Origin: Pontimonas sp.
GTDB taxonomy: Bacteria; Actinomycetota; Actinomycetes; Actinomycetales; Microbacteriaceae
Direction of reading: 5' to 3'
Assembly: GCA_021741945.1 (NCBI GenBank)
Contig: JAIOWV010000002.1
Span: 1-46,365 of the forward strand
DNA length: 46,365 bases
Both the position numbers and the translations under genes were made by a program. The notes under the pieces are model-generated. The model had not been told where the DNA came from and did no database searches. It was given only the letters and a program-made list of their open reading frames with translations. Positions 10,344 to 24,101 of the stretch are shown piece after piece; position 1 is the first letter of the stretch; each line of letters opens with the position of its first letter.

Positions 10344-10891
10344 AGTTGAACCTTTCGTCGGCGAAGTCCCACCGCAAGGGTGAGAGATGGCATCAGCATT
10401 ATTTGGGCGAAGACAAACCACACGATGGCGTTCGCTTGAGGCCAGGTGAGGCTAAACGTGGCAGCTGGCGAGCCGGCCCGGATCTCGACAATGGACCAGA
10501 AGAGCAAGGCCGTGGCAATCAATCCCAGAACGCCTCCGATAGCGCGATAAGCCGAAAGGTAGGTGCGATTCCTAATCCCAATCAGGCGCTCGTCTAACGC
10601 GTCGTCGGGAGAATCGGCAACAAGCCTCACCGCCCGCCGCAACAAGAACCAGGCAAGAAAAACTCCGGCAACCATGACCAAAGGAGCGAAGCCAATCACA
10701 TCGTCCACAAACCACACGATGACCGGAGCAACAAAAAGGATGAACACGGACAGAGCGATCACCGCGGTCAACCCTCGTGGCGTGCGGAGCCAGTCCCATC
10801 GGGTGTCGGAGAGGTCCTTGGTCACCTCCCTGGGGCTTGTTGTGTGCCAGAGCCACTCGTTGATAGCGCTGAGCGATACCTTGCGATTCAT
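10340..10891 (-). CDS. Predicted four-helix membrane protein of unknown function
   Basis: 183 aa, not assigned to a family. After a soluble N terminus of about 40 residues (MNRKVSLSAINEWLWHTTSP...) there are hydrophobic segments near residues 41-62, 67-85, 117-136 and 152-173. A polar loop (ADSPDDALDERLIGIRNRTY) separates the two pairs. Start and stop overlap the neighbouring genes by four bases each, so it is co-translated with the XRE regulator and the DUF418 protein. The layout, a small regulator followed by two membrane proteins, suggests a regulated membrane function, but the substrate is unknown. Confidence 0.75.
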   Translation of the reverse strand: MNRKVSLSAINEWLWHTTSPREVTKDLSDTRWDWLRTPRGLTAVIALSVFILFVAPVIVWFVDDVIGFAPLVMVAGVFLAWFLLRRAVRLVADSPDDALDERLIGIRNRTYLSAYRAIGGVLGLIATALLFWSIVEIRAGSPAATFSLTWPQANAIVWFVFAQIMLMPSLTLAVGLRRRKVQL

Positions 10892-11163
10892 GAACGTTGT
10901 CCTGTCTTCTCAGTCTCCTCGGTGGAAGATTTCAGCTCGTTCTCGAGCCAAAAAATCTCCTCTAAGGGAACTTCCAGAGCTCGCGCAATTTTGAGAGCCA
11001 ATTCGAGACTGGGGTTGTACTCACCGCGCTCGAGATAGCCCATCGTTTGGTAGTGGACCCCCACCAGATCGGCGAGCTCCCCACGGGAGAGGCCTCTCGT
11101 GTCCCGGGCCTGCTCAATCCGATTGACAACCGGCGCAGTCTCGTCCTTGGGTGGTCGGCTCAT
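10888..11163 (-). CDS. XRE-family helix-turn-helix regulator
   Basis: 91 aa. Residues about 13-62 form a Cro/CI-type helix-turn-helix (IEQARDTRGLSRGELADLVGVHYQTMGYLERGEYNPSLELALKIARALEVPLEEIF), followed by a short acidic tail. I start it at the ATG at 11163, because a TATGCT -10 box ends seven bases before that ATG; the longer open frame would begin upstream of the predicted transcription start. It is the first gene of a three-gene operon inserted between tuf and rpsJ. It probably represses its own operon through the palindrome that overlaps its promoter. Confidence 0.88.
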   Translation of the reverse strand: MSRPPKDETAPVVNRIEQARDTRGLSRGELADLVGVHYQTMGYLERGEYNPSLELALKIARALEVPLEEIFWLENELKSSTEETEKTGQRS

Positions 11164-11199
11164 GATAGATAGCATAAATGCTATGTAGCAATAATGCAA
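11164..11199 (-). promoter_or_regulatory. Leaderless promoter of the XRE operon with overlapping palindromic operator
   Basis: On the minus strand, TTGCAT (11194-11199) is followed by a 17-base spacer and TATGCT (11171-11176). Seven bases separate the -10 from the ATG, so transcription should start at or next to the start codon. A palindrome with 7-base arms (ATAGCAT / ATGCTAT, 11169-11184, centre AA) covers the -10 box. That is the expected position of a repressor site and the likely target is the XRE protein itself. Confidence 0.7.
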
Positions 11200-11219
11200 C
11201 ATTGACTAACCGTTAAATG

Positions 11220-11255
11220 ACGAAGGGCCCGGAGGATAGCCTCCGGGCCCTTCGT
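11220..11255 (-). terminator. Intrinsic hairpin terminator after tuf
   Basis: A perfect 16-bp stem (11220-11235 with 11240-11255) closed by a 4-base loop lies ten bases past the tuf stop. The stem is very GC-rich (GGGCCCGGAGG core). Only a weak T-rich run (TCATTT) follows on the minus strand, which is common in high-GC actinobacteria. It separates the str operon from the XRE operon, whose promoter begins 20 bases further on. Confidence 0.85.
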
Positions 11256-11264
11256 GCAAGGGAA

Positions 11265-12458
11265 CTACTTGATGATCTTAGTCACCGTTCCGGCGCCCAC
11301 AGTGCGTCCACCCTCACGGATGGCGAAGCTGAGGCCCTCCTCCATGGCGATGGGCTGAATCAGCTCAACGGTCATGTCGGTGGTGTCACCGGGCATCACC
11401 ATCTCGGTGCCAGAAGGCAGCGAGATGACGCCAGTTACGTCCGTGGTGCGGAAGTAGAACTGGGGACGGTAGTTGGTGTAGAAGGGGTTGTGACGTCCGC
11501 CCTCTTCCTTGGAGAGGATGTAGGCGGTGCCCTCGAAGTTGGTGTGCGGGGTTACAGAACCCGGTGCAACAACAACCTGGCCACGCTCAACGTCTTCACG
11601 CTTGGTACCGCGAAGAAGAAGACCACAGTTCTCGCCGGCCCATGCCTCGTCGAGCTGCTTGTGGAACATCTCGATACCAGTCACGGTCGTCTTCTGCGTG
11701 GGACGAATACCCACGATTTCGACGTCCGAGTTGATGGTCAAGGTGCCACGCTCGGCGCGACCGGTGACAACGGTTCCACGACCAGTGATCGTGAAGACGT
11801 CCTCAACGGGCATCAAGAAGGGCTTGTCCTTGTCGCGAACAGGGTCAGGAACGTTGTTGTCCACAGCGTCCATGAGCTCCATGATCTTGTCACCCCATGC
11901 AGCATCTCCTTCGAGAGCCTTGAGGCCAGAAACACGGATGACGGGAGCGTTGTCGCCGTCGAAGCCCTGGCTGGAGAGCAATTCGCGAACCTCGACCTCG
12001 ACGAGCTCGAGGATTTCCTCGTCGTCGACCATGTCGGACTTGTTCAGCGCGACGAGCAGGTAAGGAACACCCACCTGCTTGGCGAGCAGAACGTGCTCAC
12101 GGGTCTGTGCCATCGGACCGTCAGTGGCGGCAACCACGAGGATTGCACCGTCCATCTGTGCGGCACCGGTGATCATGTTCTTGATGTAGTCGGCGTGACC
12201 GGGGGCGTCAACGTGTGCGTAGTGACGCTTGTCGGTCTCATACTCCACGTGGGAGATGTTGATGGTGATACCGCGCTGACGCTCTTCCGGAGCAGAGTCG
12301 ATGGACGCGAAGTCGCGTACCACGTTGACTGCTGAGGGGTGACGGTCTGCGAGCACCTTGGAAATAGCAGCGGTAAGAGTGGTCTTGCCGTGGTCGACGT
12401 GACCGATCGTACCGATGTTGACGTGCGGTTTGGTCCGCTCGAACTTGGCCTTAGCCAC
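11265..12458 (-). CDS. tuf: Translation elongation factor Tu
   Basis: EF-Tu (397 aa) delivers aminoacyl-tRNA to the ribosome as the GTP-bound ternary complex. The G1 motif GHVDHGKT is at residues 19-26, followed by the switch region [29 protein letters not shown] and the NKSD specificity motif. Domains 2 and 3 are complete, ending [15 protein letters not shown]. It is the last gene of the str operon and is followed by a strong hairpin. No second tuf copy is in the window. Confidence 0.99.
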   Translation of the reverse strand: MAKAKFERTKPHVNIGTIGHVDHGKTTLTAAISKVLADRHPSAVNVVRDFASIDSAPEERQRGITINISHVEYETDKRHYAHVDAPGHADYIKNMITGAAQMDGAILVVAATDGPMAQTREHVLLAKQVGVPYLLVALNKSDMVDDEEILELVEVEVRELLSSQGFDGDNAPVIRVSGLKALEGDAAWGDKIMELMDAVDNNVPDPVRDKDKPFLMPVEDVFTITGRGTVVTGRAERGTLTINSDVEIVGIRPTQKTTVTGIEMFHKQLDEAWAGENCGLLLRGTKREDVERGQVVVAPGSVTPHTNFEGTAYILSKEEGGRHNPFYTNYRPQFYFRTTDVTGVISLPSGTEMVMPGDTTDMTVELIQPIAMEEGLSFAIREGGRTVGAGTVTKIIK

Positions 12459-12555
12459 TATGGTCCTCCTCGGGACTGTTGATCTGAACTTTGCGGGCCC
12501 AGATTCTTGGTTACTTGTCTTGTTGTTGCAGGCCAGGCGAGCCTATTCGTTGGGC

Positions 12556-14670
12556 TTAGTCGCCCTTGCCCTTCTGAATAATCTCGTCGGCCACAGCCTT
12601 CGGGACTTCAGAGTACGTCTCGAAAGTCATCGAGTACACGGCGCGACCAGAGGTCTTCGACCTCAGGTCACCCACATATCCGAACATTTCCGAGAGCGGC
12701 ACGAGTGCGCGAACAACCTTAACGCCGGTCGCGTCCTCCATGCTCTGGATCTGCCCACGCCTGGAGTTGAGGTCACCGATGACATCGCCCATGTATTCCT
12801 CTGGGGTCCGCACCTCGACAGCCATCAACGGCTCGAGCAGAACAGGATTTGCCTTCCTGGCGGCCTCTTTATAGACCATCGATCCAGCAATCTTGAACGC
12901 CATCTCAGATGAGTCGACGTCGTGGTACTGCCCATCCAGCAGTGTCGCTTTGACACCGACGGTTGGGTAGCCCGCCAGAACGCCCACCTGCATCGCGTCC
13001 TGAATTCCAGCATCCACCGAAGGAATGTATTCACGAGGAATACGACCACCGGTGACTTGGTTATCAAATTCGTACATGGTCTCGCCCGTGATGTCCATGG
13101 GCTCGAGGTTGATCTGCACCTTCGCGAACTGACCAGAACCACCGGTCTGCTTCTTGTGGGTGTAGTCGACCTTCTCGACCAGCTTACGAATGGTCTCGCG
13201 GTAGGCCACCTGGGGCTTACCCACGTTGGCCTCGACGTTGAATTCGCGCTTCATACGGTCAACGAGGATGTCGAGGTGAAGCTCACCCATACCCTTGATG
13301 ACGGTCTGGCCCGTTTCCTGGTTCTGCTCAGTGCGGAACGTGGGGTCTTCTTCGGCCAGCTTCTGGATGGCCAAGGAGAGCTTCTCCTGGTCAGCCTTGG
13401 TCTTGGGCTCAATAGCGACCTCGATAACGGGCTCGGGGAAGGACATCGACTCGAGAACAACCGGGTGAGCGGGGTCACACAGCGTGTCTCCGGTCGTGGT
13501 GTCCTTGAGGCCGATCACGGCGTAGATGTGTCCTGCGGACACGCGGTCCACGGGGTTCTCCTTGTTGGCGTGCATCTGGAAAATCTTTCCGATGCGCTCC
13601 TTCTTGTCCTTGGTGGAGTTGACCACCTGAGCGCCCGACTCAATACCACCGGAGTACACGCGGATGTAGGTAAGGCGACCAAAGAAGGGGTGCACAGCAA
13701 CCTTGAACGCGAGAGCCGAGAAAGGCTCTGCGGAGGAGGGCTTGCGCATTACGATCTTCTCTGCGTCACGAACATCGTGTCCTTCGACGTCGGGGACATC
13801 GATGGGAGAAGGAAGGTAGGCAACGACGGCGTCGAGCATCGGCTGCACGCCACGGTTCTTGAAGGACGAACCGCAGAGAACCGGGTATGCAGCACCAGCA
13901 ATCGTCAGCTGACGGATGCCGGCCTTGATTTCGGCAGTGGTGATTTCTTCACCGCTCAGGAACTTCTCGAGCAGTTCCTCGTTGGCGTCAGCGACACCTT
14001 CGATGAGCTGCGCGCGGTATTCCTCTGCCTTGGCCTGCATGTCGGCGGGGATCTCTTGAATTTCGTACTCGGCACCCAAGGTAACGTCACCCTTCGAGTC
14101 ACCGGGCCACACAATCGCCTTCATCTCGACGAGGTCAACGACGCCGACGAAAGTGGACTCAAAACCAATCGGCAACTGGATAACCAGAGGCTTGGCACCG
14201 AGGCGCTTGATGATGGTGTCGACCGTGTAGTAGAAGTCAGCACCCAGCTTGTCCATCTTGTTGACGAAGCAAATACGGGGGACGTTGTACTTGTCCGCTT
14301 GGCGCCACACAGTCTCAGACTGTGGCTCCACACCTTCCTTGCCGTCGAACACTGCAACCGCACCATCGAGAACACGAAGGCTGCGCTCCACCTCAACGGT
14401 GAAGTCCACGTGGCCGGGGGTGTCAATGATGTTGATCTGGTGGTTGTCCCAGAAACAGGTGGTGGCAGCCGAGGTAATCGTGATGCCACGTTCCTGCTCT
14501 TGAGCCATCCAGTCCATGGTGGCTGCGCCATCGTGGACCTCACCGATCTTGTGAGAAATACCCGTGTAAAACAGAATGCGCTCTGTCGTCGTGGTCTTTC
14601 CCGCATCGATGTGAGCCATGATGCCAATGTTGCGGACCTTGTTCAGGTCGGTCAGCACGTCAAGTGCCAC
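12556..14670 (-). CDS. fusA: Translation elongation factor G
   Basis: EF-G (704 aa) catalyses translocation and, with RRF, ribosome recycling. G1 is AHIDAGKT (residues 19-26). The switch and G3 texts [16 protein letters not shown] and [46 protein letters not shown] and the NKMD motif are present, as are the C-terminal domains ([35 protein letters not shown]). It lies 48 nt after rpsG and 97 nt before tuf. Confidence 0.99.
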   Translation of the reverse strand: MALDVLTDLNKVRNIGIMAHIDAGKTTTTERILFYTGISHKIGEVHDGAATMDWMAQEQERGITITSAATTCFWDNHQINIIDTPGHVDFTVEVERSLRVLDGAVAVFDGKEGVEPQSETVWRQADKYNVPRICFVNKMDKLGADFYYTVDTIIKRLGAKPLVIQLPIGFESTFVGVVDLVEMKAIVWPGDSKGDVTLGAEYEIQEIPADMQAKAEEYRAQLIEGVADANEELLEKFLSGEEITTAEIKAGIRQLTIAGAAYPVLCGSSFKNRGVQPMLDAVVAYLPSPIDVPDVEGHDVRDAEKIVMRKPSSAEPFSALAFKVAVHPFFGRLTYIRVYSGGIESGAQVVNSTKDKKERIGKIFQMHANKENPVDRVSAGHIYAVIGLKDTTTGDTLCDPAHPVVLESMSFPEPVIEVAIEPKTKADQEKLSLAIQKLAEEDPTFRTEQNQETGQTVIKGMGELHLDILVDRMKREFNVEANVGKPQVAYRETIRKLVEKVDYTHKKQTGGSGQFAKVQINLEPMDITGETMYEFDNQVTGGRIPREYIPSVDAGIQDAMQVGVLAGYPTVGVKATLLDGQYHDVDSSEMAFKIAGSMVYKEAARKANPVLLEPLMAVEVRTPEEYMGDVIGDLNSRRGQIQSMEDATGVKVVRALVPLSEMFGYVGDLRSKTSGRAVYSMTFETYSEVPKAVADEIIQKGKGD

Positions 14671-14718
14671 AGTGTTCCTCCGGAGATTAGGTGGTTGGGG
14701 TTGGCCTGAAGCCGCGTC

Positions 14719-15189
14719 CTACCAGCGGTAGTGGGCGAAGGCCTTGTTGGACTCAGCCATCTTGTGGGTGTCTTCACGACGCTTTACAGCGGCACCAAGG
14801 CCGTTGGATGCGTCAAGAATTTCGTTGGTGAGACGCTCGGTCATCGTCTTTTCACGACGAGCCTTGGCGTAGCTGGTCAACCACCGAAGAGCCAGGGTGT
14901 TCGCACGGTGAGGCTTGACCTCAACGGGCACCTGGTAGGTGGATCCACCAACACGACGCGAACGGACCTCGAGGGTCGGGCGAACGTTGTCGAGCGCCTT
15001 CTTCAAGACGATGACGGGTTCCTGACCACTCTTCGAAGCGACGCCTTCGAGAGCACCGTAAACGATGCGCTCGGCGAGGCCCTTCTTGCCCTGAACAAGG
15101 ATTTTGTTCACGAGCTGAGAAACAATGGGTGCCCCGTATACGGGATCAGCAACAACGGGACGCTTAGGAGCGGGACCTTTACGAGGCAT
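14719..15189 (-). CDS. rpsG: Small ribosomal subunit protein uS7
   Basis: uS7 (156 aa) organises the 30S head and lies at the E site. [47 protein letters not shown] and the C-terminal [20 protein letters not shown] are canonical. Its ATG overlaps the rpsL TAA by one base. Confidence 0.98.
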   Translation of the reverse strand: MPRKGPAPKRPVVADPVYGAPIVSQLVNKILVQGKKGLAERIVYGALEGVASKSGQEPVIVLKKALDNVRPTLEVRSRRVGGSTYQVPVEVKPHRANTLALRWLTSYAKARREKTMTERLTNEILDASNGLGAAVKRREDTHKMAESNKAFAHYRW

Positions 15190-15563
15190 TACTTCTTCTC
15201 CATCTTCGCTCCGTAGCGGCTACGAGCCTGCTTACGGTTCTTCACGGCCTGGGTGTCAAGAGCACCGCGGACAATCTTGTAACGGACACCGGGGAGGTCC
15301 TTCACACGACCACCGCGCACGAGCACCATCGAGTGCTCCTGGAGGTTGTGGCCCTCACCGGGAATGTAGGCGGTAACTTCAGTACCGTTGGAAAGCTTCA
15401 CACGGGCGACCTTGCGCAAAGCCGAGTTCGGCTTCTTGGGGGTCGTGGTGTACACACGGGTGCATACGCCGCGCTGTTGGGGGTTGGCCTTCAGGGCAGG
15501 CGCCTTGGTCTTCTGGACCTTGGGCTTGCGTCCCTTACGGACCAACTGTTGAATCGTTGGCAC
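15189..15563 (-). CDS. rpsL: Small ribosomal subunit protein uS12
   Basis: uS12 (124 aa) is at the decoding centre. The streptomycin-determinant Lys positions are wild type: [18 protein letters not shown] contains the K42/K43 pair and [16 protein letters not shown] the K87/K88-equivalent. The N terminus [24 protein letters not shown] is standard. The start has AAGGAGTG upstream. First gene of the str operon, preceded by a leader of about 250 nt. Confidence 0.98.
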   Translation of the reverse strand: MPTIQQLVRKGRKPKVQKTKAPALKANPQQRGVCTRVYTTTPKKPNSALRKVARVKLSNGTEVTAYIPGEGHNLQEHSMVLVRGGRVKDLPGVRYKIVRGALDTQAVKNRKQARSRYGAKMEKK

Positions 15564-15842
15564 AGTTCACTCCTTATTTGTGCTGCACGGTGACAGCTAA
15601 TTGATGGTGGTTACTGGATGGTGTTGGATACTTCTCCACCACCCAGCGACATCGCACCAAGCTGTGCTTTCGCACCTTTGCTTGGTATGCCGTGGGGGCC
15701 GGCTTGCCAGTGTTTCCGCTGGTTTCGCCCACAACCCAATGTGGAAGTGATGACCCGTGTCATGTCTTCCCAAATTTGGCAACACAGACGGGCGTGCCAT
15801 CGCACACACAAATTCCAAGACTAATGGCGAAAAAGCCCTGGG
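15564..15842 (-). other. Long untranslated leader of the str operon
   Basis: This 279-base stretch separates rpsL from the upstream peptidase gene. With transcription starting near 15811, about 248 bases would be transcribed before the rpsL ATG. A short inverted repeat (ATGAC / GTCAT, 15750-15763) is visible, but I recognise no riboswitch. A 73-codon open frame inside starts at TTG without a ribosome-binding site and looks accidental. Confidence 0.5.
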
Positions 15843-15846
15843 TCAA
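15818..15846 (-). promoter_or_regulatory. Promoter of the str operon, overlapping the upstream stop codon
   Basis: On the minus strand TTGACC (15841-15846, five of six consensus bases) is followed by exactly 17 bases and TAGTCT (15818-15823). The -35 box contains the TGA stop of the prepilin-peptidase-like gene. No other sequence in the leader fits as well. Confidence 0.7.
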
Positions 15847-16316
15847 ATGATTTCCGCATATTTTCCGGCAATCACGGCGAGTGCTGTTCCTGCCACTAGA
15901 GCGGGCCCAAAGGCGACGTGATCGCGCCCCCGCTGGCTTTTCCCAAGAATTCCCTCAAGCGCCACCACCCCACCAACAAAGAACGCCAAGGCGCACTGAC
16001 CAACCACCAGTTGCGGGTCAAGAAAACCCAGGTAAAAACCGAGCCCGCCCTGCAGTTTCACGTCGCCCCAGCCCAGAGCGTGCGGGGGTAGGGCAGCAGC
16101 GAGGGCAAAAACACCCGCGCTAAATGCCGCGGCAACCAGCCCGCCCTGAATCCGCCCGGAATCATTGGCCACTACAGCCAGAATCCCCAACCCCACAGCG
16201 AGAGTTCCGGTCCCGCAGTTTGGCAAACGGTGCTCTCGCAGATCTATTCGCGAGAGTAGAAGCCCCGCAATCCCCACACCCAGGTGCATGAAGACAAGAA
16301 TCGGCTCGAGAACCAT
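15843..16316 (-). CDS. Prepilin-peptidase-like (A24) membrane protein
   Basis: 157 aa, the size of the catalytic half of type IV prepilin peptidases. Two family aspartates are visible: D25 in SRIDLREHRLPN and D85 in the GWGDVKLQGGLG motif (GxGDxK), followed by the usual FGPAL near residue 137. Hydrophobic segments fill the rest. The N-terminal methylase domain and its zinc cysteines are absent, as in short actinobacterial and archaeal-type enzymes. A TAGCGT -10 box (16323-16328) ends six bases before the ATG, suggesting a leaderless mRNA. No pilin or secretion genes lie nearby, so its substrate is unknown. Confidence 0.82.
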   Translation of the reverse strand: MVLEPILVFMHLGVGIAGLLLSRIDLREHRLPNCGTGTLAVGLGILAVVANDSGRIQGGLVAAAFSAGVFALAAALPPHALGWGDVKLQGGLGFYLGFLDPQLVVGQCALAFFVGGVVALEGILGKSQRGRDHVAFGPALVAGTALAVIAGKYAEII

Positions 16317-16370
16317 TCCCCGACGCTAGATGGGTCGGCTACCGAGGCGTCAGCTTTATCCCCAGATACG

Positions 16371-16401
16371 AAGAAGGGGCCAGATTGCCTGGCCCCTTCT
16401 T
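16371..16401 (-). terminator. Intrinsic hairpin terminator after rpoC
   Basis: A perfect 13-bp stem (16371-16383 with 16389-16401) with a 5-base loop lies 17 bases past the rpoC stop. It has a GGGGCCAG core and A/T-rich outer pairs. It separates the rpoBC operon from the peptidase gene. Confidence 0.85.
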
Positions 16402-16417
16402 GCAGTTCGTGCTGTGG

Positions 16418-20299
<3,882 letters not shown>

Positions 20300-20336
20300 G
20301 ATGTATCTCTCTCGTTAGTTCTGGCTCGGTCGTTAC

Positions 20337-23300
20337 TTAGATTTCGTCCACGGACGAAGACTCGAAGCGAGTCGAGATGTTGATGCCAAGTTCTTCCGCA
20401 GCGCGGTACAACTCGTCATCGGAGTCCTTCAGCGAGACGGCCTGGCCGTCTGCTGAGAGCACCTCGACATTGAGACACAAGGACTGCATCTCTTTCATCA
20501 AGACCTTGAAGCTCTCGGGGATACCGGGCTCCTGGATGTTTTCACCCTTGACGATGGCCTCATAGACCTTCACGCGACCGAGGATGTCATCGGACTTAAT
20601 GGTCAGAAGCTCCTGGAGTGCGTAGGAGGCACCGTAGGCCTCGAGTGCCCACACCTCCATCTCGCCAAAGCGCTGTCCACCGAACTGCGCCTTTCCACCA
20701 AGTGGCTGCTGGGTGATCATCGAGTACGGTCCCGTCGAACGAGCGTGAATCTTGTCGTCGATGAGGTGGTGGAGCTTCAGGATGTACATGTAGCCCACCG
20801 ACACAGGCTGGGGGAAGGGCTCACCGGAGCGGCCATCGAACAGACGGGCCTTTCCGGAGGAATCCACCAGACGCTTGCCATCACGAGTCACGAGGGTGGA
20901 GTCGAGCAGACCTGCAATCTCTTCCTCACTCGCGCCATCGAACACGGGGGTTGCGACCTTGGTGCCAGGAAGTGCTTCCTTGGCCTGGGCGGCAAGACGC
21001 TTAGCCCACGCTGGGTCACCGCTGACCTTCCAACCCTGCTTGGCTGCCCACCCGAGGTGGATTTCCAAGACCTGGCCGAAGTTCATACGGCCGGGAACAC
21101 CCAGTGGGTTCAAGATGATGTCAACAGGGGTTCCATCCTCAAGGAATGGCATGTCCTCGACAGGAAGAATCCTGGCGATAACACCCTTGTTTCCGTGACG
21201 ACCAGCGAGCTTGTCACCCTCAGAGATCTTGCGCTTCTGAGCGATGTAGACGACGACCCTCTGGTTGACACCAGAGCCGAGCTCGTCGTCACCATCGACA
21301 GCGTCAAAGACCTTGACGCCGATGATGGTGCCCTGCTCGCCGTGGGGAACCTTCAGAGAGGTGTCGCGAACTTCGCGGCTCTTCTCGTTGAAGATCGCGC
21401 GCAACAGACGCTCTTCAGCACTGAGCTCGGTTTCACCCTTAGGCGTCACCTTGCCGACGAGGATGTCGCCGGGGCGAACCTCCGCACCGATACGGATGAT
21501 GCCGCGCTCGTCCAGGTTGGCCAAGAGCTCGGGGCCAACATTCGGAAGATCACGGGTGATCTCTTCCTTGCCCAGCTTGGTGTCGCGGGCGTCCACGTCA
21601 TACTCCTCGATGTGAATCGAGGAAAGAGTGTCGTCCTTGACCAAGTTCTGGGACAGGATGATCGCGTCTTCGAAGTTGTAGCCCTCCCATGACATGAATG
21701 CCACGAGCAGGTTCTTACCCAGAGCCAATTCACCATTCTCGGTGGCGGGGCCATCAGCGATAACCTGCCCGAGGTCGAGCTTGTCGCCGACACTCACGCG
21801 AATCTGGTGGTTGAAGTTTGTGCCCTGGTTAGAGCGGTCAAACTTGCGCAGGTAATAGGTCTTGGTGCCGCCCTTGTCCTGCTTGACCACTGCGTGGTCA
21901 GCAGAGACCTCGGTGACAACACCGGGAGCCTCAGCAACAATCACGTCACCGGCGTCCACAGCCGCGAAGGACTCCATGCCGGTTCCGACCAGCGGGGACT
22001 CCGAGCGGAGCAGCGGAACAGCCTGACGCTGCATGTTGGCACCCATGAGTGCGCGGTTAGCATCGTCGTGCTCGAGGAACGGAATCAGAGAGGTCGCAAC
22101 AGAGACCATCTGGCGGGGGGACACATCGACATAGTCGACCGCTTCAGGGGCGACCAACTCGACCTCTCCACCCTTCTTACGCACGAGAATCTTGTCCTCG
22201 GCGAAGGTGCCATCGGCGTTGAGCGGCGTACCGGCCTGAGCGACAACGAACTCGTCTTCGTCGCTTGCAGTCAAGTAGTCAATGTTCTTCGAGACCTTGC
22301 CCTTGACCACGCGGCGGTAAGGAGTCTCGATGAATCCAAAGGCGTTGATACGAGCAAAGGATGCCAGCGAACCAATCAGACCAATGTTCGGGCCTTCAGG
22401 AGTTTCGATCGGGCACATGCGGCCGTAGTGGGAGGGGTGAACGTCACGAACCTCAACACCTGCGCGCTCACGGCTGAGACCACCGGGGCCCAGTGCCGAA
22501 AGACGACGCTTGTGGGTAAGACCGGAGAGTGGGTTGTTCTGGTCCATGAACTGCGAGAGCTGGCTGGTGCCGAAGAACTCCTTGATCGCAGCGACCACGG
22601 GGCGCACGTTGATCAGGGTCTGGGGCGTGATTGCCTCAATGTCCTGAGTCGTCATACGCTCGCGAACCACGCGCTCCATGCGGGAGAGTCCGGTGCGAAC
22701 CTGGTTCTGAATCAGCTCACCAACGGCGCGGATGCGACGGTTGCCGAAGTGGTCGATGTCATCGACATCGAGACGAATGTCGACCTTCTTGCCCGAGCGG
22801 GTGCCGGCAATCGTGGTGTGACCCTCGTGAAGGGCAACCAAGTACTTGATCGTTGCGACGATGTCATCAACGGTCAAGACCGAGGTGTCCAAAGGAAGCT
22901 CAACGCCGAGCTTGCGGTTGATCTTGTAACGACCGACCTTCGCAAGGTCATAGCGCTTGGGGTTGAAGTAGAAGTTGTCAATCAAGAGACGAGCCGCTTC
23001 GGCGGCAACCTGCTCACCTGGGCGCAGCTTGCGGTAGATGTCCTTGAGGGCTTCTTCCTTGGTGAGGATCGTGTCCTTCTCTAGGGCCTCCAGCACAGAG
23101 GAGAAACCAGCGAATTGCTTCGCGATTTCTTCACTGGTGAGACCAAGGGCCTTCAGGAAGACGGTGACGGACTGCTTGCGCTTGCGGTCGATACGAACAC
23201 CGACCTGGTCGCGCTTGTCGACCTCGAACTCCAACCATGCGCCGCGGCTGGGGATAACGCGCACAGAGTGGATTTCCTTGTCGCTGAGCTTGTCGACAGC

Positions 23301-23828
23301 GGACTCGAAATACACGCCGGGGCTGCGGACCAACTGGGACACGACGACACGCTCGGTGCCATTGATGATGAACGTTCCCTTTTCGGTCATCAAAGGGAAG
23401 TCGCCCATGAAGACCGTCTGGGTCTTGATTTCACCGGTCTGGTGGTTCATGAACTCGGCCTCTACGTAGAGAGGAGCGGCGTAGGTCTTGCCGCGTTCCT
23501 TGCACTCATCGATGGAGTACTTTTCCTCTTCGAGGTAAGGGTTCGTGAACGAGAGCTGCATCGTCTCGGAGGAGTCCTCAATGGGGGAAATCTCTTCAAA
23601 GATTTCCTCGAGGCCACTCTTCGTGGACACAACCGGATTGCCCTCGGCCTTGGCCTCGGCAATGCGCTTCTTCCACGCGGGAGAACCAACAAGCCACTCA
23701 AAGCTTTCGGTCTGCAGTGCAAGCAGATCCGGAACCTCGAGGGTGTCAGAGATTTTGGCGAACGAGAGACGCTGGGCGACTCGACCGTTCTTGGCGGGTG
23801 TAGTAGATGCGGAACGCGCAGCAGCCAA
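20337..23828 (-). CDS. rpoB: DNA-directed RNA polymerase subunit beta
   Basis: Beta (1163 aa) forms the other side of the catalytic cleft and holds the rifampicin pocket. The rifampicin-determining text [33 protein letters not shown] appears unaltered, so no resistance change is evident. [15 protein letters not shown] and the C-terminal [24 protein letters not shown] are canonical. The start is a TTG at 23828, supported by GGAGG nine bases upstream. rplJ/rplL are not directly upstream; the neighbouring gene is divergent. Confidence 0.99.
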   Translation of the reverse strand: MAAARSASTTPAKNGRVAQRLSFAKISDTLEVPDLLALQTESFEWLVGSPAWKKRIAEAKAEGNPVVSTKSGLEEIFEEISPIEDSSETMQLSFTNPYLEEEKYSIDECKERGKTYAAPLYVEAEFMNHQTGEIKTQTVFMGDFPLMTEKGTFIINGTERVVVSQLVRSPGVYFESAVDKLSDKEIHSVRVIPSRGAWLEFEVDKRDQVGVRIDRKRKQSVTVFLKALGLTSEEIAKQFAGFSSVLEALEKDTILTKEEALKDIYRKLRPGEQVAAEAARLLIDNFYFNPKRYDLAKVGRYKINRKLGVELPLDTSVLTVDDIVATIKYLVALHEGHTTIAGTRSGKKVDIRLDVDDIDHFGNRRIRAVGELIQNQVRTGLSRMERVVRERMTTQDIEAITPQTLINVRPVVAAIKEFFGTSQLSQFMDQNNPLSGLTHKRRLSALGPGGLSRERAGVEVRDVHPSHYGRMCPIETPEGPNIGLIGSLASFARINAFGFIETPYRRVVKGKVSKNIDYLTASDEDEFVVAQAGTPLNADGTFAEDKILVRKKGGEVELVAPEAVDYVDVSPRQMVSVATSLIPFLEHDDANRALMGANMQRQAVPLLRSESPLVGTGMESFAAVDAGDVIVAEAPGVVTEVSADHAVVKQDKGGTKTYYLRKFDRSNQGTNFNHQIRVSVGDKLDLGQVIADGPATENGELALGKNLLVAFMSWEGYNFEDAIILSQNLVKDDTLSSIHIEEYDVDARDTKLGKEEITRDLPNVGPELLANLDERGIIRIGAEVRPGDILVGKVTPKGETELSAEERLLRAIFNEKSREVRDTSLKVPHGEQGTIIGVKVFDAVDGDDELGSGVNQRVVVYIAQKRKISEGDKLAGRHGNKGVIARILPVEDMPFLEDGTPVDIILNPLGVPGRMNFGQVLEIHLGWAAKQGWKVSGDPAWAKRLAAQAKEALPGTKVATPVFDGASEEEIAGLLDSTLVTRDGKRLVDSSGKARLFDGRSGEPFPQPVSVGYMYILKLHHLIDDKIHARSTGPYSMITQQPLGGKAQFGGQRFGEMEVWALEAYGASYALQELLTIKSDDILGRVKVYEAIVKGENIQEPGIPESFKVLMKEMQSLCLNVEVLSADGQAVSLKDSDDELYRAAEELGINISTRFESSSVDEI

Positions 23829-23992
23829 GAGAAATTACCTCCAGGGCTCGAAAGAGAGCCTCAATATGAGTGACCGAACATGTGGAAAGCTTCCGCTAGA
23901 ACTCAGCTCAATGAGTTCACCCCGCCACTATTCTCGGGGCTCTCCGACCGACCACAATATGAGGGCAGGAGAAGTCAGGGAAGCAAACCTTT

Positions 23993-24022
23993 AGTGTATA
24001 CGGTTTGATAACGATTTGTCCA
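23993..24022 (-). promoter_or_regulatory. Promoter of rpoBC
   Basis: On the minus strand TGGACA (24017-24022, five of six consensus) precedes TACACT (23993-23998) by 18 bases, or the overlapping TATACA (23995-24000) by 16. Transcription would start near 23987, giving a leader of about 160 nt. The leader holds a 7-bp hairpin (GAACTCA / TGAGTTC, 23899-23918) and a 9-base direct repeat CAATATGAG (23862-23870 and 23955-23963). Confidence 0.6.
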
Positions 24023-24101
24023 CCCTTGCTTGACTTCGGGGGCGAAACGCTTTTGTGGATGAATCCCTCGGCATGTCAGTCACGTTGGCTACCCTTCGAA
24101 G

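Noticed and set aside
11217-12335. 372-codon open frame opposite tuf, starting in the tuf terminator
   Set aside because: Antisense shadow of a highly expressed, codon-biased gene.
12922-14709. 595-codon open frame on the plus strand opposite fusA
   Set aside because: Antisense shadow of fusA codon bias; its product has low-complexity Leu/Val/Asp/His text with no recognisable domain.
15597-15818. 73-codon frame in the rpsL leader
   Set aside because: TTG start, no ribosome-binding site, composition unlike real proteins here; more likely untranslated leader.
22480-22590. Possible rifampicin-resistance change in rpoB
   Set aside because: The determining region reads as the usual sensitive sequence ([27 protein letters not shown]).
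23862-23963. Direct repeat CAATATGAG twice in the rpoB leader
   Set aside because: Nine bases, 93 apart, with no further copy; too short to separate from chance.
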